Counted from the first letter of the stretch, positions 10,300 through 19,907 are shown. The stretch is 64,000 nucleotides of DNA from a bacterium A37T11 (GCA_900109895.1 FOBR01000018.1:56449-120448), one strand, 5' to 3'. Notes: generated by a model not told the origin, from the letters alone. Translations and numbers: made by a program.

Positions 10300-10345
10300 A
10301 ATTTGCTATTTCTGTTCAGCTTAATCCTTGCCCAAACTTACAAAA

Positions 10346-11260
10346 TTATCCAAGATCTTTACTATTTGATTTATGCAACAAATTCCAATAAATTCCCTTC
10401 CATGCAGCCAGCGACAAATCATAACGTTTTCTCCGGGCATAATTAAATTGCATAATTGGAAAAACTAAGCACAAATAATATAACGAAAACATTAACCTAG
10501 ACAACAAAGAACTATTCCGGCGAATATACAACCATCGATTCCTGGTCATGAAATAGCTTTTTAATGGACTCTCTTTACCTACTGACATCGACTCTTTGTG
10601 ATATATTTTTGCTTTTCCCGTAAAAACAATTTTTTTACCGGCGCGCCGAAAACGCTCACACCAATCCAATTCTTCGTAATATAGAAAATAACGTTCGTCC
10701 ATTACACCCACCCGCTCCAAATCTGAACGTCTGCACATCATGGCAGCACCATGACAAAATCCCACTTCATATGTAGTGTTGTTAAATTGTCCCAAATCGG
10801 ACTCGCGGAACGCAATCCCCTTATTGCGGCCTGTAAAATAATTCATAGCAGTATAACCAGCATATTGAATTGTTTGTTTTTGGTCGAAATACAATATAAG
10901 GGGCGATAATAAACCTATTTCAGGGCATTTTTCCATCTCTTTGCACATGGATTTCACAAAGCCTTCTGTTATCTCCGTATCGTTATTTAATAATAACAAA
11001 TACTTTCCACTAGCTCTGGAGATTCCTAAATTATTACCTCCAGCGAATCCCAAATTTTCATCGGAGCGAATATAGATCAAACCTGGATAAGCCTCGGCAA
11101 ATTTTAGGCACTCATCACACTTACTTCCATTATCAACCACAATCACTTCCAAATTGTCATGCGACGCATATTTCTTTAATGAATGAAGGAAACAAACCGT
11201 CATTTCCGCTTGATTGTAATTAACAGAAATAATTGAGGTCGTATAATTCTGGTTATCCAT
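10346..11260 (-). CDS. Family 2 glycosyltransferase, rhamnosyltransferase-like
   Basis: The GT-A fold is shown by IISVNYNQ near the N-terminus, VVDNGSKCDE near residue 45, LGFAGGNNLG near 73 and LLNNDTEI near 93 (the DxD-like site). YYEELDWCERFRRAG near 195 is typical of the WfgS/WbbL-like subgroup that often transfers rhamnose or similar sugars. Length is 304 residues. An upstream TTG (11269) is in frame, but a TATATTTG -7 box at 11267-11274 overlaps it, so the ATG at 11260 is the credible start. A hydrophobic stretch near 250-265 may attach the protein to the membrane. First gene of the three-gene minus-strand glycosyltransferase unit. Confidence 0.88.
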   Translation of the reverse strand: MDNQNYTTSIISVNYNQAEMTVCFLHSLKKYASHDNLEVIVVDNGSKCDECLKFAEAYPGLIYIRSDENLGFAGGNNLGISRASGKYLLLLNNDTEITEGFVKSMCKEMEKCPEIGLLSPLILYFDQKQTIQYAGYTAMNYFTGRNKGIAFRESDLGQFNNTTYEVGFCHGAAMMCRRSDLERVGVMDERYFLYYEELDWCERFRRAGKKIVFTGKAKIYHKESMSVGKESPLKSYFMTRNRWLYIRRNSSLLSRLMFSLYYLCLVFPIMQFNYARRKRYDLSLAAWKGIYWNLLHKSNSKDLG

Positions 11261-11266
11261 ATTTGA

Positions 11267-11274
11267 CAAATATA
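11267..11274 (-). promoter_or_regulatory. Bacteroidota -7 promoter box TATATTTG
   Basis: The minus-strand sequence TATATTTG fits TAnnTTTG exactly and ends 6 bases before the ATG at 11260. I found no clear -33 TTG. The position implies a very short or absent leader. Confidence 0.55.
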
Positions 11275-11473
11275 AGCAGTTACACCTAGATGAAGTAAAT
11301 ATCCATTTATGTTTAGTAAAAATTAAGAAGATTTTGTAGTATTCATCTTACAAAGCGTTCAGTATTATAATTTATTTAAAAATTTCTTAATAAAAGTGTT
11401 CATTTTTGTTTTTTATATCCCGGATATCTTAATAACATTTGCTACCCGGACTGATAATATTTTATTTAAGAAC

Positions 11474-13066
11474 ATGCGACTGAATCTATTTATTTGCCGG
11501 TATATTATCACATTTTGTCTGTTATTGGCATTTATGAATAGTTGTCATAATATTAAAGAAAATCTTCCGGATCTCCGCAGGCAAAATACAACTATGTTTA
11601 AAGATATGTTGGGAATTAACGGCTTTGAATGGGATTTTCAAAAAGATCAGAGCAGCGAGTTAGATTCCTCAAAAATAGAATTTATTCAAAAATGCTTCTC
11701 TGCATTCCGTCAATACCTTGAATGGGAAAAAATTGAATATGAAGAGGGAAAATACAGATTTAGCTTAGATGAAATATATGAAAATAATAAAAAATTAAGC
11801 ATTTTGACGCTACCATGTTTACAGATTATGCCCAAATGGTTATGGAAAAAATATTATCCGGAGGAATTTCAAGGTGGTAATTCGGTTAAAGATCTTAGAG
11901 ACTATACACCGGCCCCAAGTGATGCCGACAGAAGTTTACCTGCTTCCTATATTAAAATGGCTAAACTTGGTTTTCAGATGGCGGCCCGATACGGAAGAAA
12001 TAAAAATATATCCCCAAACCTCATACGTGCCGTTACCTGGGGAAACAAAGACGATAAAAAATGTGGTCTTGGAAGTTTGGAATACCTTGAATGCGGCAAT
12101 GAACCTGATAAAAATTGGGCAGGCCCTAAAGCAGAACAAAGTGCAGAAGAATATGCAGCGGAACTATCGGCATTTTATGATGGGCATATGGGCACTCTTG
12201 GGAAAGATGCCGGCGTAAAAACAGCAGACTCAACTATGAAAGTAGTGATGGCTGGCATTGTAGGCCACGAATCTGATTTTGTACAAAAAATGATTAAATG
12301 GTGCATGAATAACCGAAAAGTCCATGGAAAATACAGTCTTTGTTTTGATGTAGTAAATTACCATCAGTATGAATCGGTTAGAAAAGGAGAATATTGGTCA
12401 AATACCCCTGATTTAGACAATAACCACGGCATTGCTCCAGAGAAAGGGGACGGTACCAGCAAGGCAAAAATGTATATAGATCAAATTGCGCATTTAAACA
12501 AGAAACCAGAAATTTGGCTTACTGAAACCGGATATGATGTAAATTCTAACAGCATTCAACGAGCGTTGCAAATAGATTCATCCTCTACAGAAGATACGCA
12601 AGCAGATTGGAATTTAAGAACAGCCCTATTATATTCAAGAATAGGAATAAACCGAGTGTTTTTCTATATGCTTGATGACGTCAATTTACAAAATCCTGCA
12701 CCTTATTCTTCATCCGGATTTGTTACAGGAAAAAAAAGACGCCCAATCGCCGACTTTTTCTTACAAACCTATGCATTAATGGGTGACTATAGATTTGTAA
12801 AAAATATAAGCACAGATCCTTTAGTGGATTTATATAAAAAAGAAAAGGACCTCCTATATGTATTGACCATCGGCGATCAGATAAATCGCAAACTAAATTT
12901 CAGTTTAAAATTGCCTGTCAACCAAAAAAATGCTGAAATGTATAAATTACAGGTAGGCAAGAATAACATGGAAAAAACTGATTTGACAGCAGATTCGAAA
13001 GGAATGGTAAATATTCTTGTAACAGAAAGGCCTATATTTATAAAAATTCCAGCGAAAACAAATTAA
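11474..13066 (+). CDS. Lipoprotein glycoside hydrolase, clan GH-A-like
   Basis: From the ATG at 11474 the protein has 530 residues and opens with a lipoprotein signal ending at FMNSC, so it is probably anchored in the outer membrane or periplasm. A GTG at 11396 would put 26 odd residues before the signal, so I reject it. The core looks like a TIM-barrel hydrolase: ECGNEPDK carries the putative acid/base Glu210 and LTETGYD the putative nucleophile Glu351, the usual NEP and late-strand Glu pair of clan GH-A (GH39/GH5-like). A short beta-rich tail follows. The facing gene at 13067-14788 is a clear paralog. Lying inside the glycan locus, it may trim or degrade the polymer made there. The substrate is unknown. 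Confidence 0.78.
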   Translation: MRLNLFICRYIITFCLLLAFMNSCHNIKENLPDLRRQNTTMFKDMLGINGFEWDFQKDQSSELDSSKIEFIQKCFSAFRQYLEWEKIEYEEGKYRFSLDEIYENNKKLSILTLPCLQIMPKWLWKKYYPEEFQGGNSVKDLRDYTPAPSDADRSLPASYIKMAKLGFQMAARYGRNKNISPNLIRAVTWGNKDDKKCGLGSLEYLECGNEPDKNWAGPKAEQSAEEYAAELSAFYDGHMGTLGKDAGVKTADSTMKVVMAGIVGHESDFVQKMIKWCMNNRKVHGKYSLCFDVVNYHQYESVRKGEYWSNTPDLDNNHGIAPEKGDGTSKAKMYIDQIAHLNKKPEIWLTETGYDVNSNSIQRALQIDSSSTEDTQADWNLRTALLYSRIGINRVFFYMLDDVNLQNPAPYSSSGFVTGKKRRPIADFFLQTYALMGDYRFVKNISTDPLVDLYKKEKDLLYVLTIGDQINRKLNFSLKLPVNQKNAEMYKLQVGKNNMEKTDLTADSKGMVNILVTERPIFIKIPAKTN

Positions 13067-14788
13067 CTATAACAATTCGACGAAAAGTGGAGTTTCAGTT
13101 ACATGAACCAGTAATTTACCACCATTTACGGCCACCTCTTTAGACGCCATTTGACCAGAACCAGGTTTTAAGTATTTTAGCAAAACCTTTTGTGTTGTAC
13201 CAAGTTCTAATTGGAAATTTTCTTTCTTATCAATTTCGTCTGGAACCACCATTACATACATTTTTTTTGAACCATTTTCATATAAGTCAACAAAAGGTTC
13301 ACTACTTATGGTTTTTGTATAATGGTATTGGCCAAAAGCATTATTAATTTGCAAAATATAATCGGCAGCAATTCTTCTTTTTCCATCCTGAACTAAACCT
13401 GAATGTCCAAATGGGTAACCACTGCTTTGACCTTTTGGTTCTGCATCATAAAGCTGATAATAAAATACCCTGTCAACTCCATGCCTGGCGTAGTTTAAAC
13501 CGGTACGCACAATCCAGTCTGCCTGCACCATTTCAGGTGATTTACTTCCAATTGCGATGGCACGCTGTGCACTTCGCTCGTCCAGATCATAACCAACCTC
13601 GGTAGTCCAAACAGGCATGTTCTTTAACTGTCCGGATAGTTTAATGAATTCGTCGGCAACCAAGCCTTGATCGCTGAGCTCAGGAGCCTTGCCATGAGAA
13701 GAACTCCTAAATAATTTGTTGAACCAACTAATATTATCGTTTGAGTACATATGGAAATTTAACACATCAAAACAAAGGTTCACACTACCATCTTTATGAT
13801 ATCCGCGGTTTTCCTTACACCATTCGACCATCTCTTTTACGAAATTGACATCTGGTTTTGCCAATCCCCCCATCACTACCTGCATATTTGGATCTGCAGT
13901 CTTTACGCCCACACCCGGACCAAGTGTCCCCTTATGTCCGTCATAAAAAGCAGACAAATTAGCCGCATATTGTCGCCCGGTCTGTTGCACACTTTTACCC
14001 TTCCACCATTTATCCGGTTCATTCCTGCATTCAACATATTTTATTAAATTCAATCCTAACCGGATTTTATTAAGCCGATCATTAAACCAACGTTGTTGCT
14101 TTACCAAATGGATCATGGATGAATCAATTTTTGAATTGGTGCCATATCTGGCGGCAAATTGAAATCCTGCCTTTGCAAGAGCCAGATAGGACTCTGGTTT
14201 TTCCCTGTTAGCTTTATAAAAAACAGGTGGAACATCATGATCTTTCATTCCCTGTGGGTATGAATTATACATCCAATCTGGCGTAGATTGAATACATGGA
14301 GAAATAAATATCCCCTCCTCTTTACAACGTTCATACATTAAGTCATAGTCCCATCCACCTCTTCGTGTCGGACTAAATGTATATAGTCCTTGACTATCTT
14401 CTATTTTATCCCAATCCAAAAACTGCCTGACAGCTGAAAAAGATTTAATTAACTGAACTTTAGGTTCAAAAATTTTGTCCGCAATTCCGGGGTTTTTCGG
14501 ATCCTGCAAAAAATCCCACTCAAACGCATTAATTCCAAACATGTCTTTCAATAAAATATGTTTAGAAGAAACACTTCCTTGATTTGTTTCGTTCAAAATT
14601 GCTAAAGTTTGATTATCCGAATCAACTTCTATTTTTTCGTTTTTTTGAACATTGAGGCTATCAAAAGGTCCTTTTAATGTATCCAAATGAACATTACCTG
14701 AATTTTCACGAGCATTTTGTAAACAGGAACTGAAAAATCCCAGACAAACTATGTACAAAAAAATAATAGGCGAATAAGAATTTTTCAT
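13067..14788 (-). CDS. Lipoprotein glycoside hydrolase, clan GH-A-like (paralog of the facing gene)
   Basis: This 573-residue protein has a lipoprotein signal with lipobox FFSSC near residue 22, then a roughly 60-residue linker, then a hydrolase domain. It shares with the facing gene the start of the domain (KDMFGINAFEWDF against KDMLGINGFEWDF), the acid/base motif ECRNEPDK (Glu257) and the nucleophile motif TTEVGYD (Glu397). FYDGHKGTLG and VKTADPNMQVVM are also conserved between the two. The two coding regions meet tail to tail with no base between stop codons. A TAAATTTG -7 box lies about 25 bp upstream. Role inferred: periplasmic or surface processing of the polysaccharide. Confidence 0.78.
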   Translation of the reverse strand: MKNSYSPIIFLYIVCLGFFSSCLQNARENSGNVHLDTLKGPFDSLNVQKNEKIEVDSDNQTLAILNETNQGSVSSKHILLKDMFGINAFEWDFLQDPKNPGIADKIFEPKVQLIKSFSAVRQFLDWDKIEDSQGLYTFSPTRRGGWDYDLMYERCKEEGIFISPCIQSTPDWMYNSYPQGMKDHDVPPVFYKANREKPESYLALAKAGFQFAARYGTNSKIDSSMIHLVKQQRWFNDRLNKIRLGLNLIKYVECRNEPDKWWKGKSVQQTGRQYAANLSAFYDGHKGTLGPGVGVKTADPNMQVVMGGLAKPDVNFVKEMVEWCKENRGYHKDGSVNLCFDVLNFHMYSNDNISWFNKLFRSSSHGKAPELSDQGLVADEFIKLSGQLKNMPVWTTEVGYDLDERSAQRAIAIGSKSPEMVQADWIVRTGLNYARHGVDRVFYYQLYDAEPKGQSSGYPFGHSGLVQDGKRRIAADYILQINNAFGQYHYTKTISSEPFVDLYENGSKKMYVMVVPDEIDKKENFQLELGTTQKVLLKYLKPGSGQMASKEVAVNGGKLLVHVTETPLFVELL

Positions 14789-14813
14789 AAACTAATTAAC
14801 TTTAAAATGATTG

Positions 14814-14821
14814 CAAATTTA
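14814..14821 (-). promoter_or_regulatory. Possible -7 box TAAATTTG for the 14788 hydrolase gene
   Basis: The minus strand reads TAAATTTG, an exact TAnnTTTG match, 25 bases upstream of the ATG at 14788. No convincing -33 TTG is seen, and the region is AT-rich, so chance matches are possible. Confidence 0.35.
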
Positions 14822-14964
14822 CAAAAAGGTTAAACAAAACGGCATAATGTATCACTAAAATAAAAATTGTAGAATGTTATTTACAAGGCTAAAATTCAAC
14901 TTCTTAAATAATTAAGAAAGATCAATAATTTCACATTAAAGGCACGTTTTTTCGTAAAACTATA

Positions 14965-14972
14965 TACCTTTG
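14965..14972 (+). promoter_or_regulatory. -7 box TACCTTTG before the flippase gene
   Basis: TACCTTTG fits TAnnTTTG exactly and ends 5 bases before the ATG at 14978. This suggests a transcript that starts at or almost at the start codon. Confidence 0.6.
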
Positions 14973-14977
14973 CAATC

Positions 14978-16411
14978 ATGGGTAATCAAAAGGTTGCAAT
15001 TAACGGGGCTAAATGGACATCCGTAGCATCTGCTATCAATACAGGAGCTTCATTCATACAGCTAACTATATTAGCTAAATTATTGGAACCTGAAATGTTT
15101 GGTATCGTAGCCATTTGTAACCTGATCATTAACTTTTTTCATATTTTTGCAAATCTTGGATTCACAAATTCAATCATTTACAAGCAGGAAACGGACAAAA
15201 AAGTACTTTCATCGCTTTTCTTCGTAAGCTTACTATTAGGTATTTTAATTTTCTTTGCAATGAATGCCGGTGCGGCATCTATTGCAATTTTTTATAAAGA
15301 ACCACAGCTTAAGGATCTCATCCATCTTACCTCTGTAACATTCCCTATGGTGACTGCGGGTCAAATACATCAAATTTTACTTCAAAAAGAATTGAGGTTC
15401 AGAACCCTTGCGTTCATAGATATGGCAGGGAGCATAATTGGGGTGGTAATTACCATTTTACTCGCCTATAATGATTATGGTGCCCTCTCATTATTGTTGG
15501 GATATCTCATTTCTACTGCCATTAAAACGCTTTGTTATTTTATATGTGGATCATCTATTTTTAAGCCTCTCTTTCATTTTAATTTCTGGGGCATTAAAGA
15601 ACATCTGATATTTGCCATGTATAATACAGGCCATGGCATTGTTTCCTTTTTTGGCGGAAACCTTGAAAATATCGTCATTGGTCGAACCATTGGTATAAAA
15701 GAGCTTGGTTTTTATACAATCGCCTACCAACTTGCCATATTTCCCATTTCAAAGTTAAATCCTGTAATTTTACAGGTAACTTCGCCTATAATGGCAAAGA
15801 TAAAAGACAATGAGGGATTAAAAAGGGCATTTTTAAAAATAACCGACTTTATATCTTACTGCAATTTTCCGCTATTGGCAGGCCTCTTCGCTACAGCGGT
15901 AAGCATTATACCACTCATTTATGGCAATGGCTGGGAACCAACAACCGAATTAATTAAAGTTCTGGTTTTTGTGGGGGTATGTATGTGTATCATTGCACCT
16001 ATATCGCCCATTATATTTTCGAAAAACAAACCAAACATCGTGTTTATGCTTGCAATTGTTTCCATTTTGGTAAAGTTGCCACTCATATACCTCGGCACAC
16101 ACTACTTTGGGTTAATAGGAATAGCATATAGCTATTTAATATCTGCCATTATTGACACTATGCTTGACTTTTATTATCTTAATAAATTAATTGGTCAATT
16201 TTTTAAAGAGTTAATTTTAAATATATACAAACCTGCTTTATTTTGTATATTGATGGTGGCATGTGTTCTTTTGTACCAAAACCTTGTTGGAATAAATGGC
16301 CTAATTAACACTTCAGCCCAGATTATAATTGGTGGACTTGTATATATCGGCCTCACATTAAAATACAAAATTTCATACAAAGAGCTATTGGAATTAAAGA
16401 AATCCATGTAA
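14978..16411 (+). CDS. Polysaccharide flippase (MOP superfamily, Wzx/PST type)
   Basis: A 477-residue protein made almost wholly of hydrophobic segments (about 12-14 spans), with the family opening of an amphipathic stretch and INTGASFIQLTILAKLLEPEMFG. It fits the PST/Wzx/RfbX-like branch of the MOP exporters, close in style to WzxC and lipopolysaccharide biosynthesis proteins. Its expected job is to move undecaprenyl-linked oligosaccharide units across the inner membrane for the Wzy-like polymerase at 25893. It is followed after 14 bp by a GT8 gene on the same strand, so the pair is probably one transcript. Substrate is not readable from sequence. Confidence 0.9.
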   Translation: MGNQKVAINGAKWTSVASAINTGASFIQLTILAKLLEPEMFGIVAICNLIINFFHIFANLGFTNSIIYKQETDKKVLSSLFFVSLLLGILIFFAMNAGAASIAIFYKEPQLKDLIHLTSVTFPMVTAGQIHQILLQKELRFRTLAFIDMAGSIIGVVITILLAYNDYGALSLLLGYLISTAIKTLCYFICGSSIFKPLFHFNFWGIKEHLIFAMYNTGHGIVSFFGGNLENIVIGRTIGIKELGFYTIAYQLAIFPISKLNPVILQVTSPIMAKIKDNEGLKRAFLKITDFISYCNFPLLAGLFATAVSIIPLIYGNGWEPTTELIKVLVFVGVCMCIIAPISPIIFSKNKPNIVFMLAIVSILVKLPLIYLGTHYFGLIGIAYSYLISAIIDTMLDFYYLNKLIGQFFKELILNIYKPALFCILMVACVLLYQNLVGINGLINTSAQIIIGGLVYIGLTLKYKISYKELLELKKSM

Positions 16412-16425
16412 TGAAATAAAAATTT

Positions 16426-17325
16426 ATGAAAATCTTAGAAACCATATCCATCGTTAGCGTATGCGACAACCATTATGCCTTACTGCTTGCAGCTCTAATC
16501 AAATCAATAGAAGATAATCACCAGGGAGATGAAAAAATCGATTTTTACATCGTTGATGATCATATTTCTACTAAAAATAAAGATAGGATCAACAATGCAA
16601 TAAATAAAAGAACAATTACTATTTACTGGAAACCAGTAGCGTCTTGCATCCCTGATGATATTTCTATACCTTCAGATAAAACCAACCTACCATTAAATGT
16701 TTATCTTAGATTATTTTTTCCTAATTTTATTGATTCTGCGGTGGAGAGAGTTATCTACTTTGATGTAGATATGATTGTACTTGAAAATATAACTAAACTT
16801 TGGCACGTAGATTTACAAGGAAACGTCATCGGTGCCGTACAAGACCAATGGGTTCAGGTAGTGAGTCGTTGGGGCGGCATTGCAAACTATGAACAATTTG
16901 GTCTGTCTCCTGATACTTTATATTTTAATTCAGGACTAATGGTTATCGATGTGAAAAAATGGAAAGAACAGGACGTTGCCCGTAAAGTGATCAGCTGCAC
17001 TGCTGACCATATAGATAAAGTTACGTTCGCCGATCAATATGGATTAAATGTGATCCTGGCTAATAAATGGTTTAAATTAGATCCATTGTGGAACAGGTTT
17101 TCTTATTCTGAAGAAGAGCGCCCTTACCTCATACATTTTACTGGTAGGAAACCTATTTACAAAAGCTATGAATATCGTCGGGATTATCAGGAATTGTTTT
17201 TCTATTATTTACGCAAAGGAGGTTGGGAAAATTTTAAGCCGATAGGAGAAACAAAAAGGAACTTAAAAAAATTAAAAAATCTGCTGATGAAAACATCACT
17301 ATTTCGGGGTAAAAAAACGAGGTAG
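16426..17325 (+). CDS. Family 8 glycosyltransferase (LgtC-like)
   Basis: This 299-residue protein opens with SIVSVCDNHYALLLAALIKSI, a GT8 N-terminus. VIYFDVDMIVLENITKLW near residue 107 has the DxD metal/nucleotide-sugar site. FNSGLMVIDVKKWK near 168 and HFTGRKPIY near 245 complete the family pattern. GT8 enzymes of this kind retain configuration and often transfer galactose or glucose to LPS or capsule chains. No membrane spans are visible, but the basic tail (KRNLKKLKN, FRGKKTR) could bind the inner membrane. It follows the flippase gene closely. Donor and acceptor are unknown. Confidence 0.9.
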   Translation: MKILETISIVSVCDNHYALLLAALIKSIEDNHQGDEKIDFYIVDDHISTKNKDRINNAINKRTITIYWKPVASCIPDDISIPSDKTNLPLNVYLRLFFPNFIDSAVERVIYFDVDMIVLENITKLWHVDLQGNVIGAVQDQWVQVVSRWGGIANYEQFGLSPDTLYFNSGLMVIDVKKWKEQDVARKVISCTADHIDKVTFADQYGLNVILANKWFKLDPLWNRFSYSEEERPYLIHFTGRKPIYKSYEYRRDYQELFFYYLRKGGWENFKPIGETKRNLKKLKNLLMKTSLFRGKKTR

Positions 17326-17382
17326 TAAAAAAGTAAATAATATGTTTTGAATAGACTGATAGAATTATAACTTGAAAAATGA

Positions 17383-19080
17383 TTAAAGTAATCCTTTTTT
17401 CAGACTATCTATAGCATAATGACAGGCCCTTGCTGTCAATGCCATATAGGTGAGTGAGGGATGCTGGGACGCGGATGAGGTCATACAGCTTCCATCAGTA
17501 ATGAAAACATTCTTTACAGTATGCAATTGATTAAAATTGTTCAAAACAGAGCTTTCCGGATCTCGTCCCATTCTGGCAGTGCCCATCTCATGCACGGTTG
17601 ATCCTCCCGGCTTTCCATAGTTAAAAGTTTCCACATCTCTGAATCCGGCGCTATTTAATATTTCAGCTGATACTTCCATAATATCTCCCATCATAGCATC
17701 TTCGTTTTCTTTAAAACTAAAATCTATGTGAATTAGGGGCATTCCCCACTTATCTTTTCTGTTATCATCCAGGTAAATCTTGTTTTCAAAATAAGGTAAA
17801 CACTCACCCCATCCTGCCATCCAAACTGACCACTCGCCTGGTTTAGTAAGCTTCTCTTTGAATTCTTTGCCAAAACCTCTAAGTTCACCGCTCAGGTCCA
17901 GCCACTCTTTTCGCTCCCCATCTCCCTGAATATTATATCCTCTCAAAAAATTTTTCTCAGGTTTATGCTTCAAATTACGAAATCTGGGGATTATAAAGCC
18001 ACAAGGCCTTCTTCCTTTATAATAAAATTCTTTGTAGCCATCATGCGAGCCAATAGCGCCTGCAGATGAATGGTGATCCATTAAATTATGTCCAACTTCA
18101 CCACTATCATTACCCAAACCGTTAGGAAAACGCTGTGATTTGGATTGTAAAAGTATAGCAGCTGAGTTAATTGATGATGCATTTAAAAATATAATATTAC
18201 TATAGAACTCATGGATCTCTAAACTCACAGTATCAACAATCCTTACACCCTTTGCTTTTTTACTTACATCATCATATAAAATCTCCGAAACGATTGAAAA
18301 AGGCCTTATTTTTAAATTTCCGGTTTCCATGGCTGAAGGGATAGTTGAGCTATTACTACTAAAATAACCACCATACGGACATCCTCTATCACACAGATTT
18401 CGATTCAGGCAGGGACCCCGACCGCCCATTCCCGTAGTCAAATTTGCTACCCGGGCAATAATGAGTTTTCGTTTGTCATTACTTTTTTGCATTGATTCTG
18501 CCAAATGCTTTTCTATGCAATTTAATTCAAAAGGCGGGATAAATTTCCCATCAGGCAAATGTGAAATCCCTTCCATACTTCCACTAACACCAATTACAGA
18601 TTCGACATAATCATACCAAGGTGCTATATCCGCATACCGAATGGGCCAGTCGACGGCTATACCCTCTTTGAGATTGGCTTCAAAATCCAGATCACTAAGC
18701 CGGTAACACTGCCTGCCCCAGGTGAGAGATCTCCCTCCTACCTGGTACCCGCGATACCAATAAAACGGTTTATCCTGTATATAAGGATGATTCTCATCAT
18801 CTGCAAAAAAATAGCGATTACTTTCATCAACAGCAGTACTTTGTATGGGATTTAATTGCTTATAAACATCTGTCAAATTACCACGGTTTTTCAAATCCCA
18901 CGGATTTAATAGCGCGGTATTGTAATCTTTAATATGTTCCACATTTCTTCCCCGTTCAAGTAGCAGTGTCTTGAGTCCGGAACGGCATAGTTCCCGGCAA
19001 GCCCAGCCTCCACTAATGCCCGAACCAATAACAATGGCATCATAGGTGCTGTCACATTTTATAATACCGCCTATATTCAT
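17383..19080 (-). CDS. GMC-family FAD-dependent oxidoreductase
   Basis: A 565-residue flavoprotein with the FAD dinucleotide fold near the N-terminus (VIGSGISGGWACRE, then LLLERG). The GMC C-terminal region carries HEMGTARMG and TDGSCMTSSASQHPSLT, where the conserved His pair is expected. GGRSLTWGRQ near 125 fits the FAD-attachment region. Its upstream partner, 8 bp away, is a gluconate 2-dehydrogenase subunit 3-like protein, and such pairs make periplasmic sugar, polyol or choline-type dehydrogenases. No own signal peptide is obvious, so export might depend on the partner's Tat signal. Its placement among glycosyltransferase genes suggests oxidation of a sugar or glycan, but the substrate is not known. 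Confidence 0.88.
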   Translation of the reverse strand: MNIGGIIKCDSTYDAIVIGSGISGGWACRELCRSGLKTLLLERGRNVEHIKDYNTALLNPWDLKNRGNLTDVYKQLNPIQSTAVDESNRYFFADDENHPYIQDKPFYWYRGYQVGGRSLTWGRQCYRLSDLDFEANLKEGIAVDWPIRYADIAPWYDYVESVIGVSGSMEGISHLPDGKFIPPFELNCIEKHLAESMQKSNDKRKLIIARVANLTTGMGGRGPCLNRNLCDRGCPYGGYFSSNSSTIPSAMETGNLKIRPFSIVSEILYDDVSKKAKGVRIVDTVSLEIHEFYSNIIFLNASSINSAAILLQSKSQRFPNGLGNDSGEVGHNLMDHHSSAGAIGSHDGYKEFYYKGRRPCGFIIPRFRNLKHKPEKNFLRGYNIQGDGERKEWLDLSGELRGFGKEFKEKLTKPGEWSVWMAGWGECLPYFENKIYLDDNRKDKWGMPLIHIDFSFKENEDAMMGDIMEVSAEILNSAGFRDVETFNYGKPGGSTVHEMGTARMGRDPESSVLNNFNQLHTVKNVFITDGSCMTSSASQHPSLTYMALTARACHYAIDSLKKGLL

Positions 19081-19088
19081 ATTTCCTA

Positions 19089-19667
19089 TTATTTAGTAGC
19101 CCAAGATCTTTGATTTGCTTTCAGAGGTATACATGCATTATAATTAACAGGTATGTAATCATAAACCAGACCTTGGGTAGCCCCAAGTCGCGAAGTACAA
19201 TAACCCTCTATGGTAAGTTTCTTAACATGTATTATAAACATTTCCCCAAATAATTTTCGATACACTTTATTTATCAGCTCGCTACTATAAAAAGCTTTTC
19301 GTTCCATAGCTGTCAACATTTCAACTTGCTGATCAAGATTACATGCGCAAAATGATTTATTAAATTTACTTAACGAATTGTGCTCCAATTGGTCCAATCC
19401 TACCATAAAACTAATTTGTAACTTTTTTTCAGTACAAAAAGTTATCATATGAATGATAAAATCAGCAACATTTGCACGTGAAGCACCCGGTGTGTCGGTT
19501 TCGGGAATAATCGCTTCTGAGATTGCTGATAACAATTTTCTCTTTTCTGATAATTTACCCAAATTTCTTTTTCTGTATAAAATTCGGTATGTATAAAAGA
19601 AACAAGAAGAAAATACCGCAATTAATATGGCGGATAAAAGTATTTTTAAGTATGTTCTCCGTTTCAC
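19089..19667 (-). CDS. Gluconate 2-dehydrogenase subunit 3-like protein
   Basis: The protein matches the small subunit that accompanies GMC dehydrogenases. KLLSAISEAIIPETDTPGA is the family signature, with later blocks around LDQLEHNSLSKF and FYSSELINKVYRKLFG. An in-frame TTG at 19694 overlaps a TACCTTTG promoter box. The GTG at 19667 gives a 192-residue protein that begins VKRRTYLKILL, a twin-arginine-like signal followed by a hydrophobic run and VFSSC, which could also serve as lipobox. I therefore prefer GTG 19667. It probably carries the folded GMC partner through Tat and/or anchors it at the membrane. Confidence 0.8.
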   Translation of the reverse strand: MKRRTYLKILLSAILIAVFSSCFFYTYRILYRKRNLGKLSEKRKLLSAISEAIIPETDTPGASRANVADFIIHMITFCTEKKLQISFMVGLDQLEHNSLSKFNKSFCACNLDQQVEMLTAMERKAFYSSELINKVYRKLFGEMFIIHVKKLTIEGYCTSRLGATQGLVYDYIPVNYNACIPLKANQRSWATK

Positions 19668-19691
19668 CTTTGGTAAAATATAATGACAAAA

Positions 19692-19699
19692 CAAAGGTA
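19692..19699 (-). promoter_or_regulatory. -7 box TACCTTTG for the dehydrogenase pair
   Basis: TACCTTTG on the minus strand is an exact TAnnTTTG match. It overlaps a TTG codon that could be taken for the start at 19694, and it favours the GTG start at 19667. Confidence 0.55.
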
Positions 19700-19907
19700 A
19701 CTACAAAATGTTATTTCCGGCCTTCATACCTGTAGATAATCCTTTACGTTTAATAAATTATTCAATTGAGTTGCCATTATAACATAAATTATCCTGAAAT
19801 TTGCAAAACGAAAATACTTTTATATATTTATATCACTTTTTATCCAACATATTTGATGTATAATGCTCCTGTTATTAGCTTCATTCTTTCAGTAAGAAAA
19901 TAAAAAA

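Noticed and set aside
11396..11473. GTG start for the first glycoside hydrolase lipoprotein
   Set aside because: It places 26 residues before a clear lipoprotein signal. The ATG at 11474 gives the usual signal start.
17381..17400. GATTA-AAG-TAATC followed by CTTTTTT as a terminator of the GT8 gene
   Set aside because: The stem is 5 bp with a 3-base loop and overlaps the stop codon of the facing gene, so it is too weak to call.
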